Shown: positions 1-7,318, numbered from the stretch's first letter. The stretch is DNA of 45,827 nucleotides from Niabella sp. (GCA_027493055.1 JAPUDO010000106.1:1-45827); one strand, 5' to 3'. The notes: generated from the letters alone by a model not told the origin. Program-made: numbers and translations.

Positions 1-627
1 AGCGAAGTATATGGCGATCCCCTGGTACATCCCCAAACAGAAGAATACTGGGGTAATGTAAACCCGGTAGGCCCTCGTGGCGTATATGATGAGGCAAAAC
101 GCTATATGGAGTCTATCACCATGGCTTACCATACTTTTCATAAAGTTGAGACCCGCATTATCCGGATCTTCAATACTTACGGCCCCCGTATGCGGTTGAA
201 TGACGGACGGGCATTGCCTGCATTTATTGGCCAGGCGTTAAGGGGAGAAAATATAACCGTTTTTGGCGATGGATCCCAAACCCGCAGTTTCTGTTATGTA
301 AGCGACCTGGTTGAAGGTATCTATCGTTTGCTTTTAAGCGATTATACAGGGCCTGTAAATATTGGTAACCCCGATGAAATATCTTTGAAAGATTTTGCCG
401 AAGAAGTATTAAGCTTAACCGGCAATACGGTTAAAATAGTTTATGAGCCGTTGCCGGTAGACGATCCCAAGCAAAGAAAGCCGGATATAACCAAGGCAAA
501 GACTATTTTGAACTGGGAACCCAAGATCAACAGGGCTGAGGGATTAAAGGAAACATATAACTATTTCAATTCTTTACCTCCCGAAGAATGGTTTAAGCAG
601 CCAAAAGAGTTTGTTTCTTCAAAGTAA
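1..627 (+). CDS. NAD-dependent epimerase/dehydratase, probably UDP-glucuronate decarboxylase (5' end outside window)
   Basis: This is the C-terminal part of a short-chain dehydrogenase-type nucleotide-sugar enzyme; the reading frame is open from base 1. Visible marks are a SEVYGDP start, an EYWGNVNP segment, the catalytic Y-x-x-x-K (Tyr codon at 85-87, Lys at 97-99), then [10 protein letters not shown] and the substrate-binding stretch around [18 protein letters not shown]. These fit the UDP-glucuronate decarboxylase / dTDP-glucose dehydratase family, which makes UDP-xylose or related sugars for surface polysaccharides. The EYWGNVNP-x-GPR-x-x-YDEAKR pattern favours the decarboxylase (UXS) branch. 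An internal ATG at 106 is not the start because the catalytic Tyr lies before it. The family call is secure; exact substrate is inferred. Confidence 0.9.
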   Translation, partial: SEVYGDPLVHPQTEEYWGNVNPVGPRGVYDEAKRYMESITMAYHTFHKVETRIIRIFNTYGPRMRLNDGRALPAFIGQALRGENITVFGDGSQTRSFCYVSDLVEGIYRLLLSDYTGPVNIGNPDEISLKDFAEEVLSLTGNTVKIVYEPLPVDDPKQRKPDITKAKTILNWEPKINRAEGLKETYNYFNSLPPEEWFKQPKEFVSSK

Positions 628-651
628 GATACTCAGGAAATATAAATAAGT

Positions 652-686
652 AAAAAGGGAGGCAACAAAAGAGCCTTCCTTTTTTA
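652..686 (+). terminator. Rho-independent terminator of the epimerase gene
   Basis: The arms AAAAAGGGAGGC and GCCTTCCTTTTTT pair with one G-U wobble around a short loop and end in a T run, 25 nt after the stop codon. Confidence 0.7.
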
Positions 687-727
687 GTTGCGGGCATTTT
701 AATTAGCCTGATATGGCACCACTGCTA

Positions 728-786
728 TGCGAGATGTCCTCGCCTCGCAATCATATTCTGTCGCCTTGGGCTTGTTTTAAACAAGC
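728..786. repeat. Intergenic double-hairpin repeat, copy 1
   Basis: Two hairpins follow each other: TGCGA / TCGCA around a loop containing CCTCGCC (728-749), and GCTTGTTT / AAACAAGC (770-786). The first hairpin and the following ATTCTGTCGCC match the copy at 3018-3066, including a compensatory base change in the stem. Outside this repeat, the terminator and the promoter-like box at 822, I see nothing in the 391-nt gap 628-1018. Confidence 0.6.
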
Positions 787-821
787 GTCCTTTTAAGAAA
801 CACTGAGTAGCACGGTCAGAA

Positions 822-829
822 TATCTTTG
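822..829 (+). promoter_or_regulatory. Promoter -7 box (TATCTTTG)
   Basis: A perfect match to the Bacteroidota -7 consensus TAnnTTTG. It lies about 190 nt before the sigma factor gene, so it would give a long leader. No clear -33 TTTG is seen at the usual distance. Confidence 0.4.
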
Positions 830-1018
830 AAATTAACCTAATATGACATTTTGATGTGAGTTTTATTGACAAACAGGGGCATCTGTATGGGATTTGCCTG
901 TAGTAATGGCAGATGTTGCTGTTCGGTAAAATTTTTGTAAAACTTAATGTAGTTTATGTAATTCCCTATATTTTATAGGTATCTTAGCTTACTTATTCAA
1001 ACTACAAATCCGGGCAGT

Positions 1019-1522
1019 ATGGAAAAAGAAAAAGAGTTCAGTGATATGCTGGTTGATAATGCGGGGTTTTTAAAACCTTTTGCAGTCAATCTTACAAAAA
1101 ATAATGAAACTGCCAACGACCTTTACCAGGAAACCCTTTATAAAGCGTTGGCTAATAAAGAAAAGTATAATTCCGGCACTAATATTAAGGCATGGTTGTT
1201 TACTATCATGCGTAATATTTTTATTAATGACTACCGCCGTAATGCCAAGCGCAGAACGGTTTTTGATAGTACGCCGGAAGATTACCTGATCAACCTGAGC
1301 CAGGTGTCTGTAGCCAACTCCGCAGAGGGAAATTTGAGGCAGAAAGAAATAGAAGCGGCTATTGATGGTTTGCCGGAAACCTTTAAAGTTCCTTTCAAAT
1401 TGTATTTTGAGGGATACAAATACCAGGAAATATCTGAATACCTCGATGAACCGCTGGGTACTATCAAAAGCCGCATTCACTTTGCGCGCAAGTTGCTGAA
1501 AGAGCAGATCAACAGGTATTAA
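1019..1522 (+). CDS. RNA polymerase sigma factor, ECF (sigma-70) family
   Basis: A 167-residue extracytoplasmic-function sigma factor that directs RNA polymerase to a stress or envelope regulon. Sigma region 2 spans about residues 15-75 (DLYQETLYKA, then the -10-binding WLFTIMRNIFINDYRR) and region 4 about 110-163 (GLPETFKVPFKLYFEGYKYQEISEYL, then the helix-turn-helix LGTIKSRIHFARKLL). Length is normal for the family. ATG at 1019 is the first start in frame and gives the standard N-terminus. No anti-sigma gene lies next to it: the next gene is an antiporter after a strong terminator. It therefore looks like an orphan ECF factor whose regulon cannot be named from this sequence. Confidence 0.92.
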   Translation: MEKEKEFSDMLVDNAGFLKPFAVNLTKNNETANDLYQETLYKALANKEKYNSGTNIKAWLFTIMRNIFINDYRRNAKRRTVFDSTPEDYLINLSQVSVANSAEGNLRQKEIEAAIDGLPETFKVPFKLYFEGYKYQEISEYLDEPLGTIKSRIHFARKLLKEQINRY

Positions 1523-1567
1523 TGCAGGAATTGATTGGTATTGCTTTTTATCAATCTTATAAATTAT

Positions 1568-1612
1568 AAAGAGGCTGTTTCCACTTTTGGAGACAGCCTC
1601 TTTTAGTTTTTT
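1568..1612 (+). terminator. Strong terminator after the ECF sigma gene
   Basis: A 15-bp stem (AAAGAGGCTGTTTCC with GGAGACAGCCTCTTT, one G-U pair) has a 6-nt loop and is followed by two T runs. Confidence 0.85.
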
Positions 1613-1655
1613 CAAAAACCTTATCTTGCGCCCTTCCCTTAATTGATTTGATCTT

Positions 1656-2915
1656 ATGGAATTATATTACTCATTGTCTATACTTATTGTAATTGCATCG
1701 TTATTTGCATTTTTGAATCTTAAAATTTTAAAGCTACCGTCCAGTATTGGTATTATGCTGATTGCGTTGGTTAGTTCTGCGTTATTGGTACTTATCGGCC
1801 ATTTTTTTCTGCCCAAAACACTGGAGCATTTTTCAGGTTTAATCAGCGGGGTTGATTTTACGGATGTGTTAATGGGCGCTATGCTGAACTTCCTTTTATT
1901 TGCGGGGGCTATCCATATTCATGTTAATGATCTCAGGGAGCAACGTGCGCCTATTGTTATTTTTGCTACCATCAGTGTGGTGATATCTACGGTTGTAGTA
2001 GGCTATCTTTTGTACTTTGTGCTGCCCTGGCTGGGCATTTCGCTACCGCTGATCTATTGCCTGCTTTTTGGGGCGCTCATCTCACCTACCGACCCAATTG
2101 CGGTACTGAGCATTCTGAAAAAAGCAAAAGTGACTAAGTCTTTAGAGACTAAAATAGCCGGAGAATCTTTGTTTAACGATGGTATTGCCATCGTGGTATT
2201 CACCATCCTGTTAAGTATTGCAAAAGGAACAGATGAAACCATTGATACGGGTACTGTAAGCTGGCTTATTCTCAAAGAAGCGGGCGGTGGTATTTTGCTT
2301 GGATTAATTTTAGGCTTTACGGCTTCAAAAGCCATAAAATCAATTGACGATTATATTGTAACCGTATTGATAACCCTTTCAGTGGTGATGGGTGGTTACC
2401 TTATTGCCCATCAGCTACATATTTCGGGGCCGCTTACAATGGTGCTGGCTGGGCTCATTATTGGTAACGTTGGAAAAAAAGTGGCTATGTCGGCCCCTAC
2501 GCGCGAATATGTTGAGAAATTCTGGGAGCTGATAGATGAGATACTGAATGCCATACTGTTCCTGTTAATAGGATTAGAATTAATGGTCATTCCTGAGCTT
2601 AATAAATTCCTGGTTGCGGGTCTTCTGTGTTTTGTACTTGTGATAGCTGCCAGGTTTGTTTCCATCTGGCTGCCAACAAGATTGATTGCGTTCAGAAGAA
2701 AATTTTCGACGCAGACAATTAAAATACTGGTTTGGGGTGGGTTACGCGGTGGTGTTTCTATTGCTTTGGCGCTTTCTATCCCGGCTACATCGCAAAAGAA
2801 CAGTGTTGTTGCCATTACCTACATAGTGGTGGTTTGCTCCATACTTATCCAGGGATTATCAATAAATAAGCTGGCCAACAAGGGTGCAAAACTGGAGGAA
2901 GGGGTGAAAAGTTGA
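1656..2915 (+). CDS. Na+/H+ antiporter, CPA1/NhaP type
   Basis: A 419-residue polytopic inner-membrane protein with about 12 hydrophobic segments. The conserved core is visible: the ALISPTDPIAVLSILK segment (Asp in the ion-binding half-helix) and the following GESLFNDGIAIVVF motif with the second essential Asp, both characteristic of the cation:proton antiporter 1 family. It exchanges Na+ (or K+) for protons and supports pH and salt homeostasis. Length and hydropathy are typical and no C-terminal regulatory domain is present. It has its own start after the preceding terminator and seems monocistronic. Ion specificity is not readable from sequence. Confidence 0.9.
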   Translation: MELYYSLSILIVIASLFAFLNLKILKLPSSIGIMLIALVSSALLVLIGHFFLPKTLEHFSGLISGVDFTDVLMGAMLNFLLFAGAIHIHVNDLREQRAPIVIFATISVVISTVVVGYLLYFVLPWLGISLPLIYCLLFGALISPTDPIAVLSILKKAKVTKSLETKIAGESLFNDGIAIVVFTILLSIAKGTDETIDTGTVSWLILKEAGGGILLGLILGFTASKAIKSIDDYIVTVLITLSVVMGGYLIAHQLHISGPLTMVLAGLIIGNVGKKVAMSAPTREYVEKFWELIDEILNAILFLLIGLELMVIPELNKFLVAGLLCFVLVIAARFVSIWLPTRLIAFRRKFSTQTIKILVWGGLRGGVSIALALSIPATSQKNSVVAITYIVVVCSILIQGLSINKLANKGAKLEEGVKS

Positions 2916-3017
2916 TAAGCTCATACGTCAATGTTTTGGTTTGTTCCGGGGTTGGACGGCTTTGCTGCCAATTTTTTAAATTAGCATAATTACAAATTTT
3001 GCTGAACGAATCTTGCT

Positions 3018-3066
3018 GTACGAAGCGCCCTCGCCTCGTACTTCTATTCTATCGCCTCCAGGCGAT
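3018..3066. repeat. Intergenic double-hairpin repeat, copy 2
   Basis: GTACGA / TCGTAC encloses a loop with CCTCGCC (3018-3041), then ATCGCC-TCCA-GGCGAT (3051-3066). It is homologous to 728-786. The stem pair G-C of copy 1 is A-T here, so pairing is kept. An AT-rich inverted repeat (TTTTTAT / ATAAAAA, 3082-3100) follows. Confidence 0.6.
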
Positions 3067-3101
3067 TACAATTACAGCCTGTTTTTATCATTCATAAAAA
3101 T

Positions 3102-3143
3102 TAAATTCGCAATTCATAATTCATAACTCATCACGCACCAGTC
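3102..3143. repeat. Heptad-periodic spacer sequence (ATAATTC-like units)
   Basis: Six consecutive 7-nt units share the form xxxAxTC (for example GCAATTC, ATAATTC, ATAACTC), then decay. The array runs into the 5' end of recG. Only one arm is present. Confidence 0.65.
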
Positions 3144-3147
3144 ACAA

Positions 3148-5241
3148 ATATTATCCAGCCCCATTGTTTATCTCAAGGGTGTAGGGCCGCAGCGCGCCGA
3201 GCTTTTGCAGAAAGAGCTGGGTATTTTTACGTTTAATGACCTGCTGCATCATTTTCCTTTCCGGCATGTAGATAAAACCAAAATTACACCCATTGGCAAT
3301 GCCAGTCCGGCGGAAGAGTATATACAGTTCGCAGGTGTTTTAGAACCTTTCCAGGTGATAGGTGAAAGGCGTGGCCGGCGGCTTATTGCGCAGTTGCGGG
3401 ATAAAACCGGTTCGGTAGAGCTAGTGTGGTTCAGTGCTATCAACGTCATTCAAAAAATGCTGCATCCGGGGCAGGCCTACATTGTATATGGCAAATTATC
3501 GTGGTTTATGAGCAAGCCGCAGCTGGTTCATCCCGAAATTGAAACCTGGTCACCGGAGAAGTTGGAGGGAAAAGGGTTCCTGGAACCTGTTTATCCGTCA
3601 ACAGAAAAGCTGAAAGCCAGAAATCTTGGCGGCAGGCAGATAGGCCGGCTTACACAGGTATTGCTTCCTCATATCAGGCCAAGCGATATTCCGGAAAACT
3701 TTCCGCTGCAAATGTTGGAAGAGCTAAAGCTGATGCCCCGTTTCGAGGCTTACCGGCAGATTCATTTCCCTCAAACCCCGAAGCAGTACGAAGCAGCTTT
3801 ACGCCGGCTAAAGTTTGAAGAAATTTTCTGGGCGCAGATGCGTATGAATCTTTTACGCTCTCAGCGACATCGTTTTTCAAAAGGGGTGGTATTTGATGTG
3901 GTGGGAGATTATTTCAATACTTTCTATAATCAATACCTTCCTTTTGAGCTGACAGGCGCGCAGAAGCGGGTACTTAAAGAAATAAGAAGCGATACGGCAC
4001 GGGGCAAACAAATGAACCGCCTGCTACAGGGCGATGTGGGCAGCGGTAAAACCATTGTGGCGCTGCTTTGCATGTTGCTGGCTGCGGATAATAGCTATCA
4101 ATCGGTATTAATGGCTCCTACGGAAATTCTTGCCCGGCAGCACTTCCTGGGAATTACTTCTTTGCTGGAAGAGATGGACATTAAAGTAGCGCTACTTACC
4201 GGCTCTATAAAGGGCAAAGAACGTAAGAACATATTGCAGGGCATCGCTGACGGAACGATTCATTTGTTGGTCGGCACTCATGCTGTAATAGAAGATGCTG
4301 TGCGCTTCAAAAACCTGGGATTGGTAATTGTAGATGAGCAGCACCGTTTTGGAGTAGCGCAGCGAGCCCGGCTTTGGGAAAAGAATGATATACCGCCTCA
4401 TGTGTTGGTAATGACCGCCACTCCTATTCCGCGTACGCTGGCAATGACGGCCTATGGCGATTTGGATTATAGTGTGATAGATGAGCTGCCCCCCGGCCGC
4501 CAACCCATAAAAACTGTTCATCGCTTTGATAACGACCGGAGTCAGGTAATGGATTTTCTGAAAGCCGAAATTGCGTTAGGCCGGCAGGTATATATTATTT
4601 TTCCACTGATAGAAGAAAGTGAAAAGCTGGATTATGAAAACCTGATGCGTGGTTACGATGAAATAAAAACTTATTTCCCCGAACCGCAATACTGGATCAG
4701 CATGGTGCATGGTAAACAGCCTGCTGCACAGAAAGAGCTGAACATGCAGCGGTTTGTGACGCATGATACGCAGATCATGGTATCCACAACGGTTATCGAA
4801 GTAGGAGTTAATGTACCGAACGCATCGGTAATGGTTATTGAAAGCGCGGAAAAATTCGGGCTTTCGCAATTGCACCAGCTTCGGGGCAGAGTAGGACGCG
4901 GCGCCGAAAAAAGCTATTGCATCCTGCTTACAGGAAGAAAGCTGGGTAACGATGCCCGCGAGCGTATGAAAATAATGACCAGCACCAACAATGGTTTTGT
5001 GATTGCCGAAAAAGACCTGGAGCTGCGTGGCCCCGGCGATATTGAAGGCACCCGGCAAAGCGGCGCGCTCAATTTTAAGCTGGCGAATATTGTGAATGAC
5101 AGGGCTATGGTGGAAACCGCCAAAAAAGTTACCGAAGAAATATTAACGGACGACCCTGACCTGTCAAAGCCTGAAAATGCACCATTGAAGCAGTTCCTGC
5201 AATCGCAGAAGGGAAAAACCGTATGGAGTAAAATTTCGTAG
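3148..5241 (+). CDS. recG: ATP-dependent DNA helicase RecG
   Basis: RecG remodels stalled replication forks and Holliday junctions. The sequence shows the N-terminal wedge/OB domain (FAGVLEPFQVIG, then GSVELVWF), Walker A GDVGSGKT near nt 4030, the DEQH box at 4333-4344, motif III TATPIPRT and C-terminal helicase motifs ending in QLRGRVGRG. Conserved N-terminal family sequence (ILSSPIVYLKGVGPQRAELL) is encoded from 3148, yet between the upstream stop (3124) and a TTG at 3205 this frame has no ATG, GTG or TTG. Starting at TTG 3205 would drop about 19 conserved residues; translation may begin at a non-standard codon such as ATA 3148 or ATT 3163, or the start may have been damaged by the adjoining heptad array. 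Function is certain, start is not. Confidence 0.93.
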   Translation: MLSSPIVYLKGVGPQRAELLQKELGIFTFNDLLHHFPFRHVDKTKITPIGNASPAEEYIQFAGVLEPFQVIGERRGRRLIAQLRDKTGSVELVWFSAINVIQKMLHPGQAYIVYGKLSWFMSKPQLVHPEIETWSPEKLEGKGFLEPVYPSTEKLKARNLGGRQIGRLTQVLLPHIRPSDIPENFPLQMLEELKLMPRFEAYRQIHFPQTPKQYEAALRRLKFEEIFWAQMRMNLLRSQRHRFSKGVVFDVVGDYFNTFYNQYLPFELTGAQKRVLKEIRSDTARGKQMNRLLQGDVGSGKTIVALLCMLLAADNSYQSVLMAPTEILARQHFLGITSLLEEMDIKVALLTGSIKGKERKNILQGIADGTIHLLVGTHAVIEDAVRFKNLGLVIVDEQHRFGVAQRARLWEKNDIPPHVLVMTATPIPRTLAMTAYGDLDYSVIDELPPGRQPIKTVHRFDNDRSQVMDFLKAEIALGRQVYIIFPLIEESEKLDYENLMRGYDEIKTYFPEPQYWISMVHGKQPAAQKELNMQRFVTHDTQIMVSTTVIEVGVNVPNASVMVIESAEKFGLSQLHQLRGRVGRGAEKSYCILLTGRKLGNDARERMKIMTSTNNGFVIAEKDLELRGPGDIEGTRQSGALNFKLANIVNDRAMVETAKKVTEEILTDDPDLSKPENAPLKQFLQSQKGKTVWSKIS

Positions 5242-5242
5242 C

Positions 5243-5269
5243 CTGGTCTGACCGTCCCGGTCTGACCAG
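5243..5269 (+). terminator. Hairpin directly after recG
   Basis: CTGGTC-T-GACCG and CGGTC-T-GACCAG pair over 11 bp with a single T-T mismatch and a 3-nt loop. It starts 2 nt after the stop. It lacks a T run, so it may be a processing or repeat hairpin and not a true terminator. Confidence 0.5.
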
Positions 5270-5296
5270 CATAATTTAAAGAGCACGCATTATACA

Positions 5297-5833
5297 ATGA
5301 AACCTGTCATTTATACCATAGGACATTCTACCCACACTATAGAGGATTTTATGGAGATGCTGCAGTCTTTTGATATCAGGGTTTTGGCAGATATCAGGCG
5401 CTTTCCCTCTTCACGAAAATATCCGCAGTTTAATAAAGAAAATCTCGATGCGGCATTAAAGCGTAACGGGATAGCGTATAAACATCTCGAAGATTTGGGC
5501 GGAAGAAGAGCGGTGCAGAAAGATTCCGATAACAGTCGCTGGCGCAATGCCTCTTTCAGGGGTTATGCAGATTATATGGAAACGGAAAGTTTTAAAAAGG
5601 CAATGACCGGGTTAGAAGTGATGGCGTTGAAACACCCGGTAGCCTATATGTGTTCGGAAGCGGTTTGGTGGCGATGTCATCGCTCGCTGGTATCTGACTA
5701 TTTAAAAGCAAAGGGGTGGACGGTATTACATATTATGGCAGCGGGTAAAGCAGAAGAGCATCCTTACACATCGCCTGCAAGAGTAGTGGGCGACCGTGTA
5801 TTTTACTCTGATAAAAATTTGTTTAATAATTAA
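5297..5833 (+). CDS. DUF488 family protein
   Basis: A 178-residue protein of the DUF488 family. Family marks are the N-terminal IYTIGHSTHT (GHS at residues 9-11), DIRRFPSSR (32-40), LGGRR (67-71) and the C-terminal cysteine motif (C119, then C127-H128-R129). The biochemical role of DUF488 is not established; the conserved Cys/His/Arg set suggests a redox or nucleic-acid-linked activity, but that is speculation. It is followed after 10 nt by the DUF2945 gene on the same strand, so the two are probably co-transcribed. Confidence 0.88.
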   Translation: MKPVIYTIGHSTHTIEDFMEMLQSFDIRVLADIRRFPSSRKYPQFNKENLDAALKRNGIAYKHLEDLGGRRAVQKDSDNSRWRNASFRGYADYMETESFKKAMTGLEVMALKHPVAYMCSEAVWWRCHRSLVSDYLKAKGWTVLHIMAAGKAEEHPYTSPARVVGDRVFYSDKNLFNN

Positions 5834-5843
5834 AACTTTTATT

Positions 5844-6062
5844 ATGGTAACAGCATTTAAAACAGGTGATAAAGTAAGCTGGAATTCTGAAGCAGGAAGG
5901 GTTTCAGGCACGATAATAAAAGTGCACACTAAAGATTTCAACTACAAAGGGTACACCCATCATGCTACAGAAGCCGATCCGCAATACGAGATCAAAAGTG
6001 ATAAATCGGATCATATTGCGGCACATAAAGGATCTGCGCTTACCAAAATAGCAGGTGCTTAA
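5844..6062 (+). CDS. DUF2945 / hypervirulence-associated tudor-like small protein
   Basis: A 72-residue protein starting MVTAFKTGDKVSWNSEAGRV. The pattern of a GDKVSWNS strand, GTIIKVHT, a central YEIKSDKSDHIAAHKGSAL segment and short length fits the DUF2945 (HVA1 tudor-fold) family. The fold predicts a small beta-barrel binding protein; ligand and role are unknown. ATG 5844 is preferred over upstream in-frame codons because the family begins with this GDKV segment. It sits 10 nt after the DUF488 stop, consistent with an operon. Confidence 0.85.
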   Translation: MVTAFKTGDKVSWNSEAGRVSGTIIKVHTKDFNYKGYTHHATEADPQYEIKSDKSDHIAAHKGSALTKIAGA

Positions 6063-6073
6063 ATTACTCTTTC

Positions 6074-6119
6074 TTTGGTTTCAATGCCTCCCAGAACAGC
6101 TATTACTTCCGGTGTTTTT
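6074..6119 (-). pseudogene. Fragment of an Xre-type repressor gene
   Basis: The reverse strand encodes KTPEVIAVLGGIETK, matching KTPEGVAALGGVETK of the intact gene at 6370-6609. At DNA level it aligns with 6493-6537. The rest of the gene is missing, so this is a remnant of a duplicated copy. Confidence 0.75.
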
Positions 6120-6125
6120 GTTTAA

Positions 6126-6242
6126 GCTACTATATCTAAAAGTTTTGTTGCCGATGAGCTGGCTGCTGCTGTTATATATGAGCACACGGCTTATCTTAAA
6201 AAGCTGGTAGCTGTTGCAGCAGTTATTGCATCGGAATTCTGA
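6126..6242 (+). pseudogene. 3' fragment of a second copy of the 165-codon gene at 7977
   Basis: After an in-frame stop at 6123 the frame encodes KSFVADELAAAVIYEHTA and about 18 further residues before TGA. This is a near copy of the last 33 residues of the protein at 7977-8474 (KSSVADELAAAVIYEHTA). The 5' three quarters of the gene are absent. Together with the repressor fragment just before it, it marks a decayed duplicate of the neighbouring module. Confidence 0.85.
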
Positions 6243-6311
6243 ACTGTGAAATGATTTATCCGGTATATTATTTTTTATAAAATTGTAATAAAGAAACGCT
6301 TTTTTGCTTCT

Positions 6312-6366
6312 CAGGTGAGTCTCTGCTTGTTGCATTGTGACAGGCCGCAGGACTTGCCGTAAATTA
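6312..6366. repeat. Duplicated hairpin element, copy A (3' of first Xre gene)
   Basis: About 55 nt nearly identical to 6707-6761. The ends GGTGAGTC and GACTTGCC pair through G-U wobbles and continue into CTGC / GCAG. The element sits directly downstream of the Xre gene that ends at 6370 on the minus strand, so it would form the 3' end of that transcript. Confidence 0.75.
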
Positions 6367-6369
6367 ATA

Positions 6370-6609
6370 TCACTCCTCAAATTCAAACTCGAAATCAAGT
6401 AATTTTTTAGGATGTACTTCCAGCCCCTTGGCTATTGCTACTAAAATTGATAAAGTAGTGCTATGCTCTCCATTTATAATTCTGTAAACCTGTTTGGTTT
6501 CAACGCCTCCTAGGGCAGCTACTCCTTCCGGTGTTTTATGTTTTTGTTGAATAAGTTCCTTCAAATGTTTCCCAAAGGCATCCAGGTATTTTTGATTTCT
6601 GATTTTCAC
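6370..6609 (-). CDS. Small helix-turn-helix transcriptional regulator (Xre/Cro family)
   Basis: A 79-residue protein consisting only of an HTH domain: GKHLKELIQQKHKTPEGVAALGGVETKQVYRIINGEHSTTLSILVAIAKGL, followed by HPKKLLDFEFEFEE. The HTH covers about residues 12-65. It most likely acts as a dimeric DNA-binding repressor. The start is GTG at 6609; no ATG is in frame before an upstream stop at 6648. A perfect inverted repeat 31 nt upstream is a plausible autoregulatory site. The acidic C-terminus is shared almost exactly with the neighbouring regulator at 6770-7009, although the HTH domains differ strongly, suggesting a shared partner-binding tail or gene conversion. Confidence 0.85.
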   Translation of the reverse strand: MKIRNQKYLDAFGKHLKELIQQKHKTPEGVAALGGVETKQVYRIINGEHSTTLSILVAIAKGLEVHPKKLLDFEFEFEE

Positions 6610-6639
6610 AGAATGAAAGTGAAAAATATTTGTAAAACC

Positions 6640-6661
6640 AAATTGTCAAAATTGACAATTT
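6640..6661. promoter_or_regulatory. Operator-like inverted repeat upstream of first Xre gene
   Basis: AAATTGTCAA-N2-TTGACAATTT is a perfect 10-bp inverted repeat. On the minus strand it overlaps a TTTG-N18-TATTTTTC promoter-like arrangement, so the encoded repressor probably binds here and shuts off its own gene. Confidence 0.6.
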
Positions 6662-6706
6662 GAATATATTCCATAATTTTTAATAATAATATATTTCTTT
6701 TCTTCC

Positions 6707-6761
6707 CAGGCGAGTCTCTGCTTATTGTATTGTGACAGGCCGCAGGACTCGCCGTAAATTA
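6707..6761. repeat. Duplicated hairpin element, copy B (3' of second Xre gene)
   Basis: This copy has perfect GGCGAGTC / GACTCGCC arms extended by CTGC / GCAG around a loop of about 20 nt. It matches 6312-6366 and again lies just 3' of an Xre gene. Substitutions in the stem relative to copy A keep base pairing. Confidence 0.75.
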
Positions 6762-6769
6762 AATTAACA

Positions 6770-7009
6770 TCACTCCTCCAACTCAAACTCGAAATCAAGC
6801 AGTTTTTTAGGATGAATACCTAACCCTTTAGCCAATTCAAGTATGGTTAGTATTTGAAAATTAACTTGTCCCTTTTCAATTTTGCTGATTTTACTATGGT
6901 CAACACTGCATAATTGGGCAAGCTTCCTATAACTTAAATTTTTCTTCTTCCGAAAAAAGGCGAGCTTGTTTCCAAGTTCTGAAAGAAATTCATCAGCAGT
7001 ATTATCCAT
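6770..7009 (-). CDS. Small helix-turn-helix transcriptional regulator (Xre family)
   Basis: A 79-residue HTH protein: LGNKLAFFRKKKNLSYRKLAQLC, then VDHSKISKIEKGQVNFQILTILELAKGLG, with the tail HPKKLLDFEFELEE. This is a canonical lambda-repressor-like HTH. ATG at 7009 is chosen over a TTG at 7015. The gene is divergent from the ribonuclease gene at 7319; the intervening 309 nt hold an inverted-repeat operator, two -7 boxes and a large RNA-like hairpin. The arrangement is that of an antitoxin or repressor controlling a divergent toxin, which is inferred, not shown. Confidence 0.87.
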   Translation of the reverse strand: MDNTADEFLSELGNKLAFFRKKKNLSYRKLAQLCSVDHSKISKIEKGQVNFQILTILELAKGLGIHPKKLLDFEFELEE

Positions 7010-7052
7010 ACTCAATTATTTAATGTAAGGTGAGAATAGTTTAAAAAAATAT

Positions 7053-7072
7053 TGTAGTCTTTTTGGACTACA
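7053..7072. promoter_or_regulatory. Operator-like inverted repeat TGTAGTC-N6-GACTACA
   Basis: A perfect 7-bp inverted repeat with a 6-nt spacer lies between the Xre gene and the divergent promoters. It also holds a TTTG that could serve as the -33 element, spaced 23 nt from the first -7 box. It is the natural candidate site for the Xre protein. Confidence 0.55.
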
Positions 7073-7088
7073 TTCTAATATTTCCTTT

Positions 7089-7114
7089 TATATTTGTAGT
7101 AGAAATTATATTTG
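7089..7114 (+). promoter_or_regulatory. Two tandem -7 boxes (TATATTTG at 7089 and 7107)
   Basis: Both match TAnnTTTG perfectly and point towards the structured hairpin and the ribonuclease gene. Transcription would begin near 7103 or 7121. Confidence 0.55.
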
Positions 7115-7155
7115 CGATTCTTCATAAACTAATTTGAAGCATTCGCTTTGAGTCT

Positions 7156-7268
7156 CGCTTTTGAAACCTGAGAAATTTCTAAGCGCGCGAGATGATAAGA
7201 CGAATAGCTCACGACCTAGGCGTGAGCTCTCTTATTTGCGTGCTGGGCTTCTCAGGGCCTCAAAAGCG
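7156..7268 (+). ncRNA. Candidate structured RNA (long multi-stem hairpin) before the ribonuclease gene
   Basis: Five nested stems are visible: CGCTTTTGA/TCAAAAGCG (7156-7164 with 7260-7268), CCTGAGAA/TTCTCAGG (7167-7174 with 7249-7256), AGCGCGC/GCGTGCT with one G-U pair (7182-7188 with 7238-7244), ATAAGA/TCTTAT (7195-7200 with 7230-7235) and AGCTCACG/CGTGAGCT (7206-7213 with 7221-7228), capped by a 7-nt loop. Interior loops are asymmetric, which is more RNA-like than a plain transposon palindrome. A TTTTTT tract lies at 7288-7293 and the next ATG at 7319. It could be a free RNA, a 5' leader, or a MITE-like palindrome. I do not recognise the family; it is not obviously 6S, SRP or RNase P RNA. 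Confidence 0.6.
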
Positions 7269-7318
7269 GTAAGTTGAGCGCCACGCCTTTTTTGTGCGGG
7301 TGCTATAAATAACCTATT

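Noticed and set aside
7156-7268. Retron-type msr/msd RNA or 6S RNA
   Set aside because: No reverse transcriptase lies nearby, and the hairpin lacks the large central bubble expected of 6S RNA; identity left open.
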